Counted from the stretch's first letter, positions 12,777 to 26,189 are shown. The stretch: 64,000 nucleotides of DNA from Morella rubra (GCA_003952965.2 CM025854.1:26407615-26471614), one strand, 5' to 3'. Made by a program: numbers and translations. The notes: generated by a model not told the origin, from the letters alone.

Positions 12777-15700
12777 TTAATTCATGTTTTGTTTTGGAAA
12801 CCCATTTACCTATGGGGAAAAGATAATATCATTTGTCAAAATATATCGTATGTCTGATTCCTAATTAGTTGAACACGGAAATCGAAAAGTCCTTTTCAAA
12901 TGCTTCAACAGGAAATCCTTTTTGCTCTTCATTTGACGTCAAGGAAGTCCTACATATAGCACCACAGTTGTCTGTCTACACACAACTATCCTTTTTTCTT
13001 TTCTTCTGAATCGCGTGAAGGATTTTTCTTCTTGGTGAGACCGTGAGGGGACTCTTCGTGTGCACCTACTGTATGCACTAAACACTAATGTTCCAATTCT
13101 CTATGTCGCTTGGGCTCTGATTGCTAGGTCGACAACTTCCCCCACCATCCGGCCTCTACAAAGTAAACTGGAAAATTCTAAAAAAATTTCCCTTGGTGCC
13201 TTTTTCTTTTTGGCCCTAATTGTCTTATTAACAAAACGCAATACCTTGGGGAAATTTGTAAAACCGAAAGCGAAAGATACTGATAGGCTGAATACATGTG
13301 ATGAAACGTATATGCTTGATGCCTTCTTTGACTGACGCGATACAAGATCCTTCCAAATCTCAATGGCCAATCTACTAGAGTTGGAAGATTTGTTTTGAAG
13401 AAGTCATGATTACCTTTGGATTGGGGTATGCTTTGGACAGATCCTTAGATTATCTCCTGCGTATCTTATAATATATTGGATTGGACGGAAGAAAGCGAAT
13501 ACATCATTTTGATGTACTGTCAGGTCGCATATCTAATAGATGCTCCTGCTGCAAACGTAGTAGCTATTACGTGATGCCTGTTGAAATAGAATTTTTGGCC
13601 CTACTAAAGCATTCTCCACATGAAAAGAAACAGTTTCTATTTTTCCCACTCCTATAACCTTAATCCCACGAAACTTACAGAGTACGATACCACTCATTTA
13701 GGATCATCAATCCCGATACTCTAATGATTCATCACTTTGCCGAAGAAACTTAAAACACTGTAAAAAAGGAAAGTTGAACACTTGGTCATTATTTTAAAAC
13801 TTACCCACGTAACGAATCCTATCTGATCAGCATTCAAGTTGAAAAGAAAAAATATCACCGAACTATGAAACTACTGGTTTTCAAATTGTTTAGTGACCTG
13901 TAGTGTAATTAAAACCCAATTCAAATGTCGGCATGCTTGTGTTCTTTCATTTGTACGCATGCGCACCAAAGGACCTGTCTCGCTCAAAATGGATCATTGC
14001 AGGGTTCTTCCCGGCCCACCCCCCACCCCGGTGTTATTTACGTCTCCATCGAAACCTAGCACTGAGTCAATCCCATCCCACGATCTCCCTTTGTGTTTTC
14101 TTCTTCTGAGAAAAACATCCTGGTATTGTTACAATGAAAGCTGGGGGCAATGGGTCTAGACTTTACGACATGCATCCCCCGGCCATGACCAAGCAGATTA
14201 ATGAACTCTAGCAAGTACCCTAGTACGTATGACGGTGCGTCGGTGAGCCTACCCACCCATCGGGGGATTGGTTTATACCAGGGCCACCTCTAGATCATGG
14301 GATGCTAATGTCAGCCTGAAGTTGATACGCATTAATTAGTAACTGTATTCGTGAAAATGAAAGAATTTTCAAAGCTTTTCTATAACTTAATCCTCAAGAG
14401 GTTTCGCAAAGTTGATTCGCATAGGCGGCCTAGTGCGTGGTGACCTCTGGCGCAATTAGTATAGTTTCCATTTGACATTAGGCTGAGTATCGATCCACAA
14501 AAATTTCCACCACGTTTTCAACCCTAATTGAGACTAAATTATAATCAATTAATTACTTTCTCCATGTCGGCCTATCTATTCCCAACTCTTGAAAAAAAAA
14601 TCTTATTGACTATTAGATTAGTTAGACCCACTTTAGTCCAGAAATGTAGCCGTTGATGCGAAAAGATACAAAGACAAACGTTTTTAATTTGGTTTCTTTT
14701 TCTTCCAGCCGACCGAGCCAATCACTCCTATGAGTCCTATCAACAGTTCATAGTGAGGAAAGATGGTCCCAATGTGCTTGCAGCGTTCTGACCAAAAGAA
14801 TAAGTTGGTGCCGTAAAATCCTGCTGGGCAAGGGTATTTTGTTTTCATATCCAAAGGCATGTGTTGATGCGCTATTGTCTAATACTGTTTCAACTGAGTA
14901 ATGAAGTGCTTTGGGGCGTTCGAGGAGGATCGAAAAGGGATTGAGCGAGAGACAAGAATTTTTTCCACACCAGTTATAAAATGACATCTATTTTCTCTCT
15001 CTAGAAAACTGCAGGTGTACTGCCGTGGAACTTTTCTTAAATTCTCACTAGGTAAGCAGACAACAATATTGTTTGCATGGAATATATGGTTTGAGCACTG
15101 AACGGTTGAAATAGTTAATCAACATAGTGCTGCTTCCTGTGGTGATGTAAGCGTTAAGACCTACCAGTGAAATGACAAGCCATAAGCCCTTACTACATAT
15201 CTTCAATCGGATATATAAAGCGGAAAGTGCTCTCACACTGAAATCCGAGAAATTTATACGCTTGGGATGATAAGGCAAGCAACAATAACTTTCAACAGGT
15301 CTCGCCACTATTTCTCTGAGAAGTGGCCAAGTGGGAGGGGCACTTTCCTGATTGAAGTTTGAACATGAGAAATGGCCATCTATGAGAAACCCTGTGTGCT
15401 TCATCGATCATGGGTGTTTTGAGTAGTACGCGTTGACATTTTCCGTATTGCATGTTTGAAACTGTCTCAATTGCTCAACTGTCCCTGAAATGACACGACA
15501 GTAAAATTGTTCATAAGCATTCCAAATAGAAAACCACCGCAATATTAGGTCAACCCATTAATCGACAAAGTGGCTCTTCCATGCGTATGATGGTTCTTGA
15601 AGGTCATCTAGTGGGTGCGACTCGTAAGAAAGCTTTATATATGCCTTCTATCAAGTTGGCCGAGTGTTGGATTTCACACGAGGTCCCTGAAGGAAATTTG

Positions 15701-16184
15701 GAAGCAGTGGATGCTCCTTTAGGAGGTTCAGCGCCTGAAAGACAAAAGTGCAGGGGAAACTTCAAGAGAAACGAACTTTCAAATAAATTCATTATAAAAG
15801 CTCTGCCGAAAATTTTGAGGACTTTGATGAAATAGGATAAGAATTCTGATCTGAAAGTTAAAAATGTTCGACATGTCTGGATAATAAGTATTTTCTTTTT
15901 CTGTTTTGGTAAGCAAATAAAATAATGATAAGGATTTTCGTATAAAAATAGTATACATTTATTGGTTTTTTTCTTATATTGGATTTGCTGTGGGAGCTTT
16001 AGTTCACAGCCCAAAGTAGCTTCAAGACTACGAACATGGGGGAGTCCTTCTATTTCAGCCTGGATCTGGGCCTTCATTGCTCGGGTTCGAGCTTTATGAT
16101 TGGATCGTTCTAGTAGAGACTCGGCGGGTTGTGATTGCAAGTGGAAATCGTAGTGGACTTTCAAAGAGGAATAAATCGTTCCAA

Positions 16185-16510
16185 ATCGATTTAACAAACC
16201 TTTAATCCAAGCATCCTTTGATGATGAATCAGCTAAGTGCATTCTGCAACTCCCAGTACCAAGACCTGATAGTCAAGACCAGATCATTTGGGTCCATGAT
16301 GCTCATGGTAAGTTTTCCATCAAGTCTATCATTTACCAAAGTCAAATGAGGCGATGCCCAATGCAATTATCCTCTCAAGATAGCTTATGTCAACAATTGT
16401 GTCAATTCAATATGCAAGATAGATTGAAATTATTAATGTGGAAAATTGCCTCAAATGCTCTTCCACTTAAAGGAATGCATGCTAATATGAATGACACTCG
16501 AATTGTCTAG
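16185..16510 (+). mobile_element. LINE fragment, zf-RVT region of the pol ORF
   Basis: From about 16193 one frame reads without a stop to TAG at 16508-16510. It contains DQIIWVHDAHGKFSIKS, then LKLLMWKIASNALPLKG. This is the typical order of the C-terminal zinc-binding reverse-transcriptase domain of plant L1-type LINEs (an IW...GxFSxKS segment, then a WK...LP segment). No RT core lies upstream and no poly(A) tail follows, so it is truncated at both ends. It sits about 240 bp beyond the stop codon of the converging KH gene. Confidence 0.65.
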
Positions 16511-16750
16511 ACGAGAAACCTGATATTAGAAAGCTATTTGCAAATACTCTGGTACTGCACGAAGATGCTTACAAGTTCCCCAAGTAAGATCCGGGGACAA
16601 GTGTTTCTTTTAGTTCACATCTGTATCACCTCAAAACAGTCTTGTCAAAACTGAACCTCTAAGCACCTTGTCAGCAAGCTATTTGGGGGAATAAAGCTAA
16701 CAAATGTAGAGACAGGAATCAATTATGGTACAAAATTGCCAAAATCAGCG

Positions 16751-19700
16751 TCAGTACTGGTAGCCTTGCTGTGCACTGACATTGTAGTAGGAGCCTTGCG
16801 GCACATTAATATTGGGATAAGATCCTTGATGACCACTCAATTGGTAGGGACTTTGCTGAGCATTCATGTTCGGGTAGGAGCTTGGGTAGCTTTGCGGAGC
16901 ATTCATGTTCTGGTAGGAGGTCTGCTGTGAATTCATGTTTTGTCCAGCAGAACCCATGAAGGGTTGAAGGATACTCTGTGCTCGATTTGAATGCTCTGAA
17001 GGGCCCCGGATCTCAAGAGCACTTTCAGAACAACCAGATTGAGAGTCTTGGAGCTTCGCTCTTGCTCCACCAACCTGAACATCAGGAATTCAAAATTTTC
17101 AAGAATTCTGCATATGACGTTCTGAATAAGGCTGAATCATGTTTAACAAGTTGAAACCCCTGATGGACGACGAGCTGATTATTCCAGAAAACAAAAAGAA
17201 TAAAATATGGGGAATTTGACCATTCTACAAAAACTAAAATATTTGCTTTTCATTTTCATGGCATTTGAAATCACTAGACTGACTCCAAATTTGCATTAAT
17301 GTGCTGAAAAGTTCATTGAAAAAGTAAGGTCTTCAAGAGAATTATAAACAAACGGGCCAACCGCTACAGTTGGATTTCATCTCCATGGCGTGTCAATGCA
17401 ACCCATAGAAGTTTACCAAAATAAAGGTTTGATATTATGACATGACCTTATCCTGTTTTCACTGAATTAATCATGTTAAAAGACACAATACCAACACTGA
17501 AGGGAAGGATGGGGAGGAGAAAGGAACAGTTTATCAACACTGAATAGGAATTTGACACTGTAGAGAATGTGAACGAGAAAGGTGCAGTAAATCAGTAACC
17601 CCGTCAAAATTTCAGCCTCTGCAGGCTTGGTTCCAAAAAGTCTCTTCAAAACTGGAACCAAATCCAGGACCATGATCCTTCAGTCTTTTTCATTCTTTTT
17701 TTTTTTTAATTGTCAAAACTGCCTGCAGGAATTTAGTACAATCCAGAAAAGGTAATATCCAGTCAAATTTGTAGCCCTTTACAAAATTCTACCCTCCTAA
17801 AAGGCGCCATAAAATTGCAGTCACATACCTCACCAATACTGGAAATGTTGCTCCCTCCCGATCCAATAAGAGAACTAACTGCGCTGTTTGGAATCTTAAC
17901 ATCCAAAGCACTATTGACATTTGGGTATCTGGAACCAAAAGAAAACAACCATCTCAATTATGCTGATTAATCAAGAAGTTTACCTAAATAAAGATTCAAA
18001 TGTCACACTACCCTGGAGCAGTTGGTGGAACTGGATAACTCTGAGGTTCATATTCGTGTCCATCAACCTTCAAGAGTATAAACAATAATTCAGTTATCAT
18101 GGGTGCATATATAAGTATCTTAATCAGCAATAAACAAGAAGGGAACTTTTGCTCACAATAAATAATAAGGATTAATTACAATTAACACCCCATTCTCAAA
18201 AACCCCCCATAAACTATGACTCATTACAATTCACCCCCGCAATCTACGTTTATTGTTACGATTCAGTCCCCCATCCAGATTTCCCGCTATATGCAATATT
18301 TTCCATCACACATGGGACCCTCATTGCGCGAAAATACCAAATTATCTCTCCTTTTCCCACTTAGCCCGAGAAAAATGTGGTTTTGCCTGCCAACGCAAAT
18401 TTTTCTAAATCTGATTTTCTGTTTGGAAATGACACTAAATTTGAAAGAGCAACAAGTGTGGGCAATTTGGTATTTTTGCCCAAAATAGGTCCCAGGTGTT
18501 GTTCATTCGAGATGGAAAACGTCTCACATAATGGAAAAATATGAGTGGAGGACTAAATCGTAACGGTAAATGTAGATCGAAGGGGTGAGTTGTAACTGAG
18601 TCATAGTTTATGAAGGGTTTTTGAGAATAGGGTGCTAGTTCGAGGAGGAAAATTGTAATTAACCCAAATAATAACTACCAAGGGTGACATTATAAACCTG
18701 AATGAACCAGAAGCTTTATACGTGGGACTCAATCTAATCAGACATATATGACCTTGCACCAATCCCTTTAAATATAAGTCAATAGTGGTACACAATCAGA
18801 CATGCTCAACAGAAGATGGGTAGCAGGGTTGTTTGGGTGGCAACAACAGAATGCAAGTATGACCTAGTTACCTCTAAGGAATGCCTCCAGCATAAGAGTC
18901 TTATCCACAATAATATGATAGATCTGAATTATTCTATCATACTATTGTGGTGTTTGTTTGTGGAAATTTTGGGGTGGTGAAAATTTTGGAATATTGGGAT
19001 TGTTGAAAAAGTGAAGATATTTTATGGGAATTGGTGAAAAAGTAAAGAGAGAAAAGATTTAAATGAATATTATAATGAAAAAGAATTGTTTGATGGAGAA
19101 AAAGAGATTATTTTATAATTTTTTAATAAGGGCCGAAATGTTGAGGTGCTGAATTTTTGGGAAAGAAACGCCCTCTATATTTACTAAACCACTGTGTTTT
19201 ACTATTAAGGACCAGCATAGTCCTTCAAATAAGGACTATCTATGGCAAATGCTTTGAACACACACCCCAGTGGGGAAAAAATACCTTTAGAGGATCATAT
19301 CTACTAGAGCCCCCACTTCCCATTGTTCCAGATGGTGGGATCCCTATGCTAGGTATGCTTCCTGAACGACCAAATCTCTGGGCAGGCCCAACAGGAGCAG
19401 TTTCTGCTCCAGAATTTGCATCTCGAAGAGTTCTCACTCTGAGTCTAGATGCAATCTCTGCCAATGCATCTTTGGCAACACCAAAAATCCCAGACACCTG
19501 AAAGACCCAAACATAGGAACTACCGTGGATCATTGCATGGCTCTTAATAATTGAAACAATCCAACACAGAAGCTACCAAAAATTATCATGTGGAAGAATA
19601 GATTGCAAAATTGCAAGTTTCAATCCCACACCTGCACAAGTTCTTCATCTTCAGCTGCACACTTTGGCTTGTCATCTTTGGAGTAAACACGAATGTCTGC

Positions 19701-21833
19701 CTGGGTTCTTCTTCTCATCTCATTAATCACATGGCCTCCTTGTCCAAGAATGCAACCAACCTTACTCGATGGGACAAGAAGCCTCGTACTAATATTACCT
19801 TTATCAGAGTATTCACTAACTTTATTTTGAAGCAGAAGAATAGCTTCAATGGTTTGTGATCTTGGGTCCCAAAGAGCCTGAAACAACGCAAGCACAATGA
19901 TCCACCACTAGTACATTGGCAGCGACAAAACCCTCAGACGAACCATATGATAAAGAGAGATAAAAGAGGACTGTCAACATGTACAGAAAAGGCAGACCTC
20001 AAAAGCAGAGACACGAATCACACGTTCATCCGACTCAGCTGATGCATCCTGAACATGTATACTGGCTCCTGTCTCCTGCTGTAACTGTTTTACATTAAAG
20101 CCTCCCTTGCCAATCACCCCACCAATTCTCCCAGCTGAACACAAAATTTTCATAGAGAACTCAGCCGAAGGTTCAGCAACGGGTCCAGGAGGAACACCAT
20201 TGAAACCCCTTGGTGCAAATCCCGAATGGTGATTTCCATACGCTTCCACCCATGGTGCAGGTGGCATTCCATGGGAAGAAGAATTCCGATGGGACCACAT
20301 TGGATTTCCCGGTGGAAGCATATTAGGCAACGGACCACCAGGAGGAAATCCTTGGCCTCCGAAGGGCAGAGGGAAAGTCAGAGGAGTTTTATCCTTGCGT
20401 GGATTCTCATGCAATAGAGTTGATACTTGATAAAGTGCTCTCTTTGCCACATCGGATTTTCCAGATATCTGCAACAGGCCTTCTAAAATTACCAATTGTT
20501 GGGAGTTCCAAGAAAAATCACGGTTGTCCACCACAAATCTCCAACTATGAGCATGTTCGGGAATCCAAAACGGAAAATTGGAGAAGGAAATAACAAACTA
20601 GCATAGATTTTAAAAATCCAGGAAAAGAACAAAACATAAAAGTATGAGACAAGCAAGGCAGTTGATATTCCCAATAAAGCATCTTTGCATCAAGAAAAGA
20701 ATCTTACATGAGGCAAACTTCACTTCCCAGCATGTGCATATGTGCATGCGTGCATATATCAACTGAAACTCAGAAGCACTCTTATAGACACAAGAAATAT
20801 AGATTCATTCTCTTCCAGGATTAAAGGTAATTGTTTCATTTTCCTGCCCCCAAATTCATTCTGTAAGTCACTTTTTCTGTTCAGCAAGAAAGTTACATTC
20901 TATACTGGTAAGAATTCAAAGTATCAAGGTCATTACATGCAGCATAGACAACAACCCCAGCTTTGTTAAGACAAACACCAAAATGTAGAATTCTGACAGA
21001 AGAAAAGTTGTGATCATCAAGCTGAATCACCTCAATTCAACTTATAAATATAGAAGAAGAGGGACAAGATCCGTATTGTCCCAAAAAAAGTGGGGTTTTT
21101 AAGGGGAATAAATGGATACTATGTCGATACTGGCAGTGAAAATTCATTTCAGATGCTAAATACCCAAAAAATATGCAGGAAAACGAGCAAAAAGTAGAAA
21201 CCTTACCTGAACCAATTCATCAGTGTCCATAGCACATGCAGGAAGATGATCTGCAGGAAGAACACGAATATTTGCACCTGTTTCACTCCGTAATCTTTGA
21301 ATAACATCTCCACCTTTGCCAAGAAGACATCCTACCATGTAATTTGGAACTAAAAGCCGGGCAGTGACACTGTTGTTATCATTATCATCATCAAATGACA
21401 TGCCACCAAAGAGATCTTCCTCAACTATCCTGTCATGAACTTTTAGAAGAGCATCCTGGGCAGCACAGTGAGGCTCCATAGGGTGCATTACATCCTCACC
21501 AGCTGAATCTTCATCATTCTGTTTCCTTGAAATTTTGTCAGGAGGACTATAAATAATAATCACTCTCTCATCTGAGCCAGGAACAGAATCAGCAACTGTA
21601 ATCTTTGCCTGTGTCTCTTCTCTGAGGGCTTTGACTATGCCGCCACCTTTTCCAATAACACCACCAATTTTTCTAGAGGGACAGAGTATACGGTAGACAG
21701 TGTCAACAGGTTGAGAATTCCCTGTAGACTGTTCACGGCCTGAATTATTCCACTTCCCTTTCTTATTTCCCCCTTTTTTCTTAAATTGGACGTTGGAAGG
21801 TTTCTTGAAAAAATTCCGCTTGTTCTCATCCAT
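16751..21833 (-). CDS. five-KH-domain RNA-binding protein (HEN4/RCF3-like family)
   Basis: Seven exons on the minus strand join in frame: 21833-21207, 20468-19998, 19877-19632, 19497-19285, 18067-18012, 17928-17829 and 17074-16751, giving 678 residues. Five KH domains carry the GxxG loop: KH1 about 45-135 (IGGVIGKGG), KH2 155-232 (VGCLLGKGG), KH3 312-390 (IGGVIGKGG), KH4 395-475 (VGCILGQGG) and KH5 about 548-615 (SSLIGSGG). KH2 and KH3 are joined by a Gly/Pro/Met-rich linker. The tail after about 615 is rich in Q, N, Y and S with repeated NMN(A/S) units. Residues 1-35 are basic. Plant relatives act in nuclear pre-mRNA processing (HEN4 in AGAMOUS splicing, RCF3/HOS5 in stress-gene RNA processing). 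I think the closest Arabidopsis relative is the At5g15270 group, from memory. The function is inferred. An intron holds a Mutator-type MITE. Confidence 0.9.
18169..18665. mobile_element. Mutator-type MITE (497 bp) in a KH-gene intron
   Basis: Long imperfect terminal inverted repeats (about 130 bp) begin GGATTAATTACAATT and end AATTGTAATTAACCC. The element is flanked by a perfect 9-bp duplication AAATAATAA (18160-18168 and 18666-18674). A 9-bp target-site duplication with long inverted repeats is the signature of Mutator-like non-autonomous elements. It has no coding capacity. It sits in the intron between the exons at 19285-19497 and 18012-18067, so it is transcribed with the KH gene. Confidence 0.85.
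18945..19165. mobile_element. AT-rich MITE-like copy in a KH-gene intron
   Basis: The left end GGTGTTTGTTTGTGGAAATT is loosely inverted at the right end (AATTTTTGGGAAAGAAACGCC). The interior has the word GAAAAAGTGAAGATATTTTA, which is shared with the block at 23995-24180. The terminal inverted repeats are degenerate and I could not fix a target-site duplication. Confidence 0.45.
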
Positions 21834-23466
21834 ACTCCTAAGAGAATAGATTCTACAATAGACTCAAATTGAACAAGATCAATCCCTACAAAACGATCAA
21901 CAAAAACTTATAGAAAAAGAATAAGAGAAAACATGGATTTAAAACTTGTATAAAGTACTTGTCTAGCACTGTGATTAGCACTCCCGTATCGACATTGACC
22001 ACTAACCACAAAATAGAATTATGAAGGCAGCCAGAAGCCATTTTTGACATGATCAGTATTATTCCACAGTAGATATCAAAGGGCCTCTTTATTTTACAAG
22101 TCTTGTACATGGCACGTACTTTTGGTCCATTAAGTCTTGCGTTGGACTTTTTTTTTTATACGGATTTTATTTGTAGGTAATACGAGTCATCATTATGGGG
22201 CTTAGTGGTCAAATCTCTTTAAGTTCAAGTCTTATTAAGGCTAGGTATTAATTCTCCATTCAATATGAGTAGAACATTTTCCATTCAACAGAAATATTTC
22301 TGCTAAATTTTGAAGCCACAAAGCTGATACAATCCTTCTTTGCAATTCCAAGAACAATAAAACACTCTTCTCTGATTACCGTTCATTTTAGATCCTTTTC
22401 TCATTTCGCTTGAGCAACTCCAAATTCTGTAGTCCTTACTGATCTTTTGTCCACCACAATCACTTCCCCTAACCATCATAAAACCTCAAAAACCACTGCT
22501 TGTATAAAGATACCCAAACTATAGAACTGCAGAACCTCAATATTCTCCATAAAGGCTTCCAATCCATCACAGTGCCGTTGTACTAAAGACAATTCAGTTC
22601 CTGAGGTGTTTGCCCTATGTTACCAAATCATCGACCTTTTCCAATCCATGTAGATGCAGAACATTATTTTTATTACTTCAACCACAAGACGAATTATGAC
22701 ACCAGAGAGAGGAAAGTGGGAGAATTTAATTCTTGAAACTGAGATTTTTACGACTATAGGATTCATTTTCCCCAAAATGGAACATATCCTTGGGGTCCCT
22801 TTTCAGTCTTAAGAATGGCGCATAGCTAACACCAATCAAGATTTCCAATGGAAGATTTCTTACAGGGCTATATATCCACAATCACATGCACCAACACGCA
22901 ACGGAAACCTCTTAATATCCAAATCGAAATTCAAGCCCAGAAATCACAACGACTCCAACGAAGGACGTAATGCCTGTCGTTTTTCTGCATAGCCATCTAA
23001 TTTAAATTCAAACTTCATTTTCGCAAAAAAAAAAAAAAAAAAAGAGCTTCATATGATATACGTATAGTCACATTCAAAGATAGAAATGGAAATTCCAGAA
23101 AATATAAACTGAGCTAACTTCTTGAGGTTTCAACAAGAAATTAAACCATTTTTGCAGAAACTTACCGGAAAAAGTAAAGAGAAAATCTACTTATGTTTTA
23201 TTGAACTAATAATGGGGTTAAGTTTCGGAAAACAATTCAATTTTCGCAATCACAAAGTTCCAAATAGACGAAACGAAACAGTAGAAAGAACTTAGGGTTT
23301 TTCTCCGTGGGGAGAGAGAGAGAGAAGTGTACGTACCAGAAACGAAGAACGGGAATGACGGACTTATTCGAATAGCGAGAGAAGATTGGGAGAGACCGAG
23401 AGGAAGTAAGAAAGTAGACACGTCACACCAGTGCCGCTCGCCGGGTCGAGTGGCGGGGGGCAGAGC

Positions 23467-23500
<34 letters not shown>

Positions 23501-23520
23501 GCTGTTCATGGGGCTCCTCT
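21834..23520 (-). promoter_or_regulatory. probable 5'UTR intron, leader and promoter of the KH gene
   Basis: On the minus strand a plausible acceptor (TTCTCTTAG) lies just before the ATG at 21833, and a plausible donor (TTTCTG|GTACGTAC) lies near 23335. This suggests a roughly 1.5-kb intron in the leader. A GA/CT microsatellite occupies about 23466-23492 in the inferred first exon or core promoter. A poly(A) run at 23024-23043 lies in the intron. No coding frame fits here. The model rests on splice-site appearance only. Confidence 0.4.
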
Positions 23521-23826
23521 TTACTTGCTTTAATTTTCTTGTCCTTTGTCGAGAAAGAGAATGGGCCTGTCCCTTTCAGATGTCTCAATTGCAAGTAGCC
23601 CAGCTTGAACGCTTTTTGAGCCCCTCTCAGAAAAAATAAAATTCAACAGTTTTGGGCCTACCCTTTCCTTGGGCCAATTACCCAATAATGTATAACTTCA
23701 GCAAAAGGTTAGCAGTTCAAGGAACAGTGAAAACTCTGACCCAGAAGAGATGAACATAGAGGGATTGAAAATCTAAAACGTCTATCCATTCAGGTACCTT
23801 CGCAGGACCTAAACCCCAACATTAAA

Positions 23827-24180
23827 TCCATTGAATAGAAGAAAAATGAAAAATAGAATTATTTACATGACAAGATTTTTAAATTAAGGGGGTGTTTCGC
23901 GGTAGAAATTTTGGAAATTTTGCCATTGAATAGAAGAAAAATAAGAAATAGGATCCTTTACATGACAAGATTTTTAAATTAAGAGGGTGAAGATTTTTAA
24001 ATTAAGAGGGTGTTCGGCTGTACAAATTTAGAGAATTTTAGGATTTGTGAAAAAGTGAAGATATTTTATAAAATTTAATAAAAAAAGAGAATATTTTAAT
24101 AAAAAAAGATTATTTATAATTTTTTAATAAGTTTAGAAATTTTAGGATGGAAATTTCCACCCCAACTCCACTAAGAATCC
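23827..24180. repeat. local duplication with an AT-rich MITE-like insertion
   Basis: The block CATTGAATAGAAGAAAAAT...GATTTTTAAATTAAG at 23827-23890 is repeated at 23927-23985. Its last 15-20 bp appear a third time at about 23990-24006. An AT-rich block starting GAGGGTGTTCGGC (about 24006) and ending near CCACCCCAAC (about 24170) follows. It shares GTGAAAAAGTGAAGATATTT with the copy at 18945-19165. This may be repeated insertion of one MITE family at one site. Confidence 0.45.
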
Positions 24181-24937
24181 AATTCCATTGGGAAGAGATA
24201 TAGACAGACAGCATTATACAGTGTGTTGTATCTTGCAATTCCGGCAAGAAATTCAGCACAAATACAATTAATTACCGATGCAATTTCGGCAAGACAAATA
24301 AATTACCGAATTGCAATTCCTGCAAAATTTGGTGTACCCTAATCTTCTGATTGCAGCGAGTTCAGTGCCTATAAAACTGAATTGGACAACCCGTGTGGAC
24401 CCTCACGAGCCCACCCCAGGAACATAGCGGTCACCTTTTCAGGCCCCAGAACCAAGTCACCGACAATCCAAAGTACATCTTTGCATGCGCGAGCCGGTTA
24501 ATTTTGTATTGCGTGGACTGTGGCTGATCTTTTTATGTTCTCAAGGAGAAAAAGAAAATCCGAGTCTGACGGAAAAGGCAAATCTTAGCCTAAGATTTGG
24601 TCATTAGCTAGAGATCAAGTCCCAGATTATACAGAAGACTTTTAAAAGCTCAACAGAAGACTTCGCAACAAGTTTCCTTCCTCTGTTCATTTACCGCTTC
24701 CTATATTTGCAACCACATTTGTACATCTCATCTTCGCAGAGGGTAAAGAAGGAAAGAAAAAGAAGTACAGTCAAAAGGAAAAACGTCCCAAAGAAAATTT
24801 TGAGAGCGAGAAGAAAACGAGGGTCATGATCTCTTCCATGGACTAGACAATGCCGATCTCAACCGTCAAAATTGGACTTCGACTCTTTTTGCTTTTCTTT
24901 TTTCTTTTTTTTTTTTTTTCCCGACTTGTGCTTCCCT

Positions 24938-26026
24938 CTAACGCTGATAATCAAGCCCCAGCTCCATCTTACAAGCGCCGAAACCAGCCGAGCCACCAAC
25001 AGAAGCCTCCACCCTTCTCTTCTTCACAGGAACAACGTGATTGGCCCGCGATACCGGATCGAATCCTAAGGTCAGCTCCAGGGCTACCTCGCTGTCCTGA
25101 GCTTGCTCGTCCGGGTTCAGGGGAGCATCCGACTCCGCACGGAACAAAACCGAAGCCTCGGCCGTTTCGACGGATATCATGCTCTCGGTCTCTTTGCTCT
25201 CGCCCTCCACGTTCGCGGCCGGCTCGGACTGGTGACTAAGCGACGACTCGTGGCTCGTCGACCTGTTCAACTCCTCCGTACAACACCCACCATCCCACTT
25301 GGGCTTCACGTCATTAGAAGACTCGTCAACAGCACAGATGCTGGCCTTGCTGGGCTTTGGCTTGATCACGGAGCGCTTAAACCTGCACCGAGTCTTCGCC
25401 CGGTGGGAATCGTTGGAGGCGGCCGAGTTCTCGTCCTTGGACACGTGACGAATGTCGTAGGCCTTTAGAGGCGGTCCATGCTCGCTCGCCGCGGCCTCGG
25501 AGGTGATCGGGGTGACTGGAGCCCCCTTCAGCACAGCTTCCACGGCCGCTTGGCAGAGCTGCCAGCTTCCGGACCATAGCAACCCGACCGACCCATAAAT
25601 CGGGTTCACAATCCTCCCACATGCCTCGTATAGCAACGACCTGAAAATCGCTGTAACCAAAACAAAAAATTGTCAAGCACTGCTTCTCTATTCAATAATG
25701 CATAAAAATGGACCAGAAAATAAAGCCCTCCAAACTTCTTGACCAGCTGAACAAATATGACGCGTTAAACTGTTAAGCCTTTTGATTTTAAATCATATCC
25801 GAAAAGAAAAGAGTGACAATGGGATGGGAGGCTGACCAGGGCGGAGATGTTCAGGACCGGCGTTGATGAGGTTCATGAGGCCAGCGCGGCCGTAGAACTT
25901 GGCAAGGAACACAGTAGCGTTGGCTTGAGACTCCGAGCTCTTGATCCACTGCAAGCAAGGCCTGATACTGCAATTTTCACTGCAGCCCTTGCGTAGGACT
26001 CGACACCCATTGCAGCTCATACGCAT
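24938..26026 (-). CDS. class II LOB-domain transcription factor, LBD41-like
   Basis: Two exons (26026-25837 and 25650-24938) join in frame across a GT-AG intron and encode 300 residues. The protein opens with the class II LOB zinc motif C5-x2-C8-x6-C15-x3-C19. The GAS block [20 protein letters not shown] follows, then the conserved [18 protein letters not shown] segment. The C-terminal half has the acidic/Ser-rich SSLSHQSE...EGESKE region, an LxLxL EAR-type repression motif (LELTL, 254-258), [15 protein letters not shown] with a basic KKRR at about 273-276, and MELGL near the end. This tail matches my memory of Arabidopsis LBD41. Family members are nuclear DNA-binding factors; LBD41 is a core hypoxia-response gene and LBD37-39 act in nitrogen and anthocyanin control. 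The ATG at 26026 is chosen because MRMSC is the invariant start; the upstream in-frame ATG would add ten unrelated residues. Confidence 0.92.
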
Positions 26027-26189
26027 TTTCACTTGAAAATGAAGAAAATAGAACACGGGAAAAGGGAGCTTAACGAAGAAGAACGAAAAGAAGAGGAGGC
26101 TTTATGCTTTCAAAGGTAGGGAGGAGAACCAAAAGAACGCTGTGTTGGTATTTAAGATAAGTGATTGTGGGGGTTGGCAAAGCAATGAA

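Larger units (their letters stand above)
7756..16184. other. 8.4-kb gene desert
   Basis: After the CYP735A stop and its presumed 3'UTR I find no frame that resembles a protein. The stretch holds a GA microsatellite (about 8473-8490), TA runs (about 8843-8855 and 8900-8916), an ATAAAG hexamer run (about 9478-9510), a short palindrome at 11521-11556 and an AT-rich MITE-like block at 12586-12776. The stretch 11100-11350 is pyrimidine-rich and looks like an untranslated leader, but I see no coding exon attached. A conserved non-coding RNA cannot be excluded. Confidence 0.55.

Noticed and set aside
15604-16242. 212-residue frame on the minus strand, with a stretch faintly like RNase H (AEIEGLPHVRSLEATLGCE)
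   Set aside because: The right part is antisense to the LINE fragment, the middle is low-complexity, and no promoter or splice structure supports a gene.
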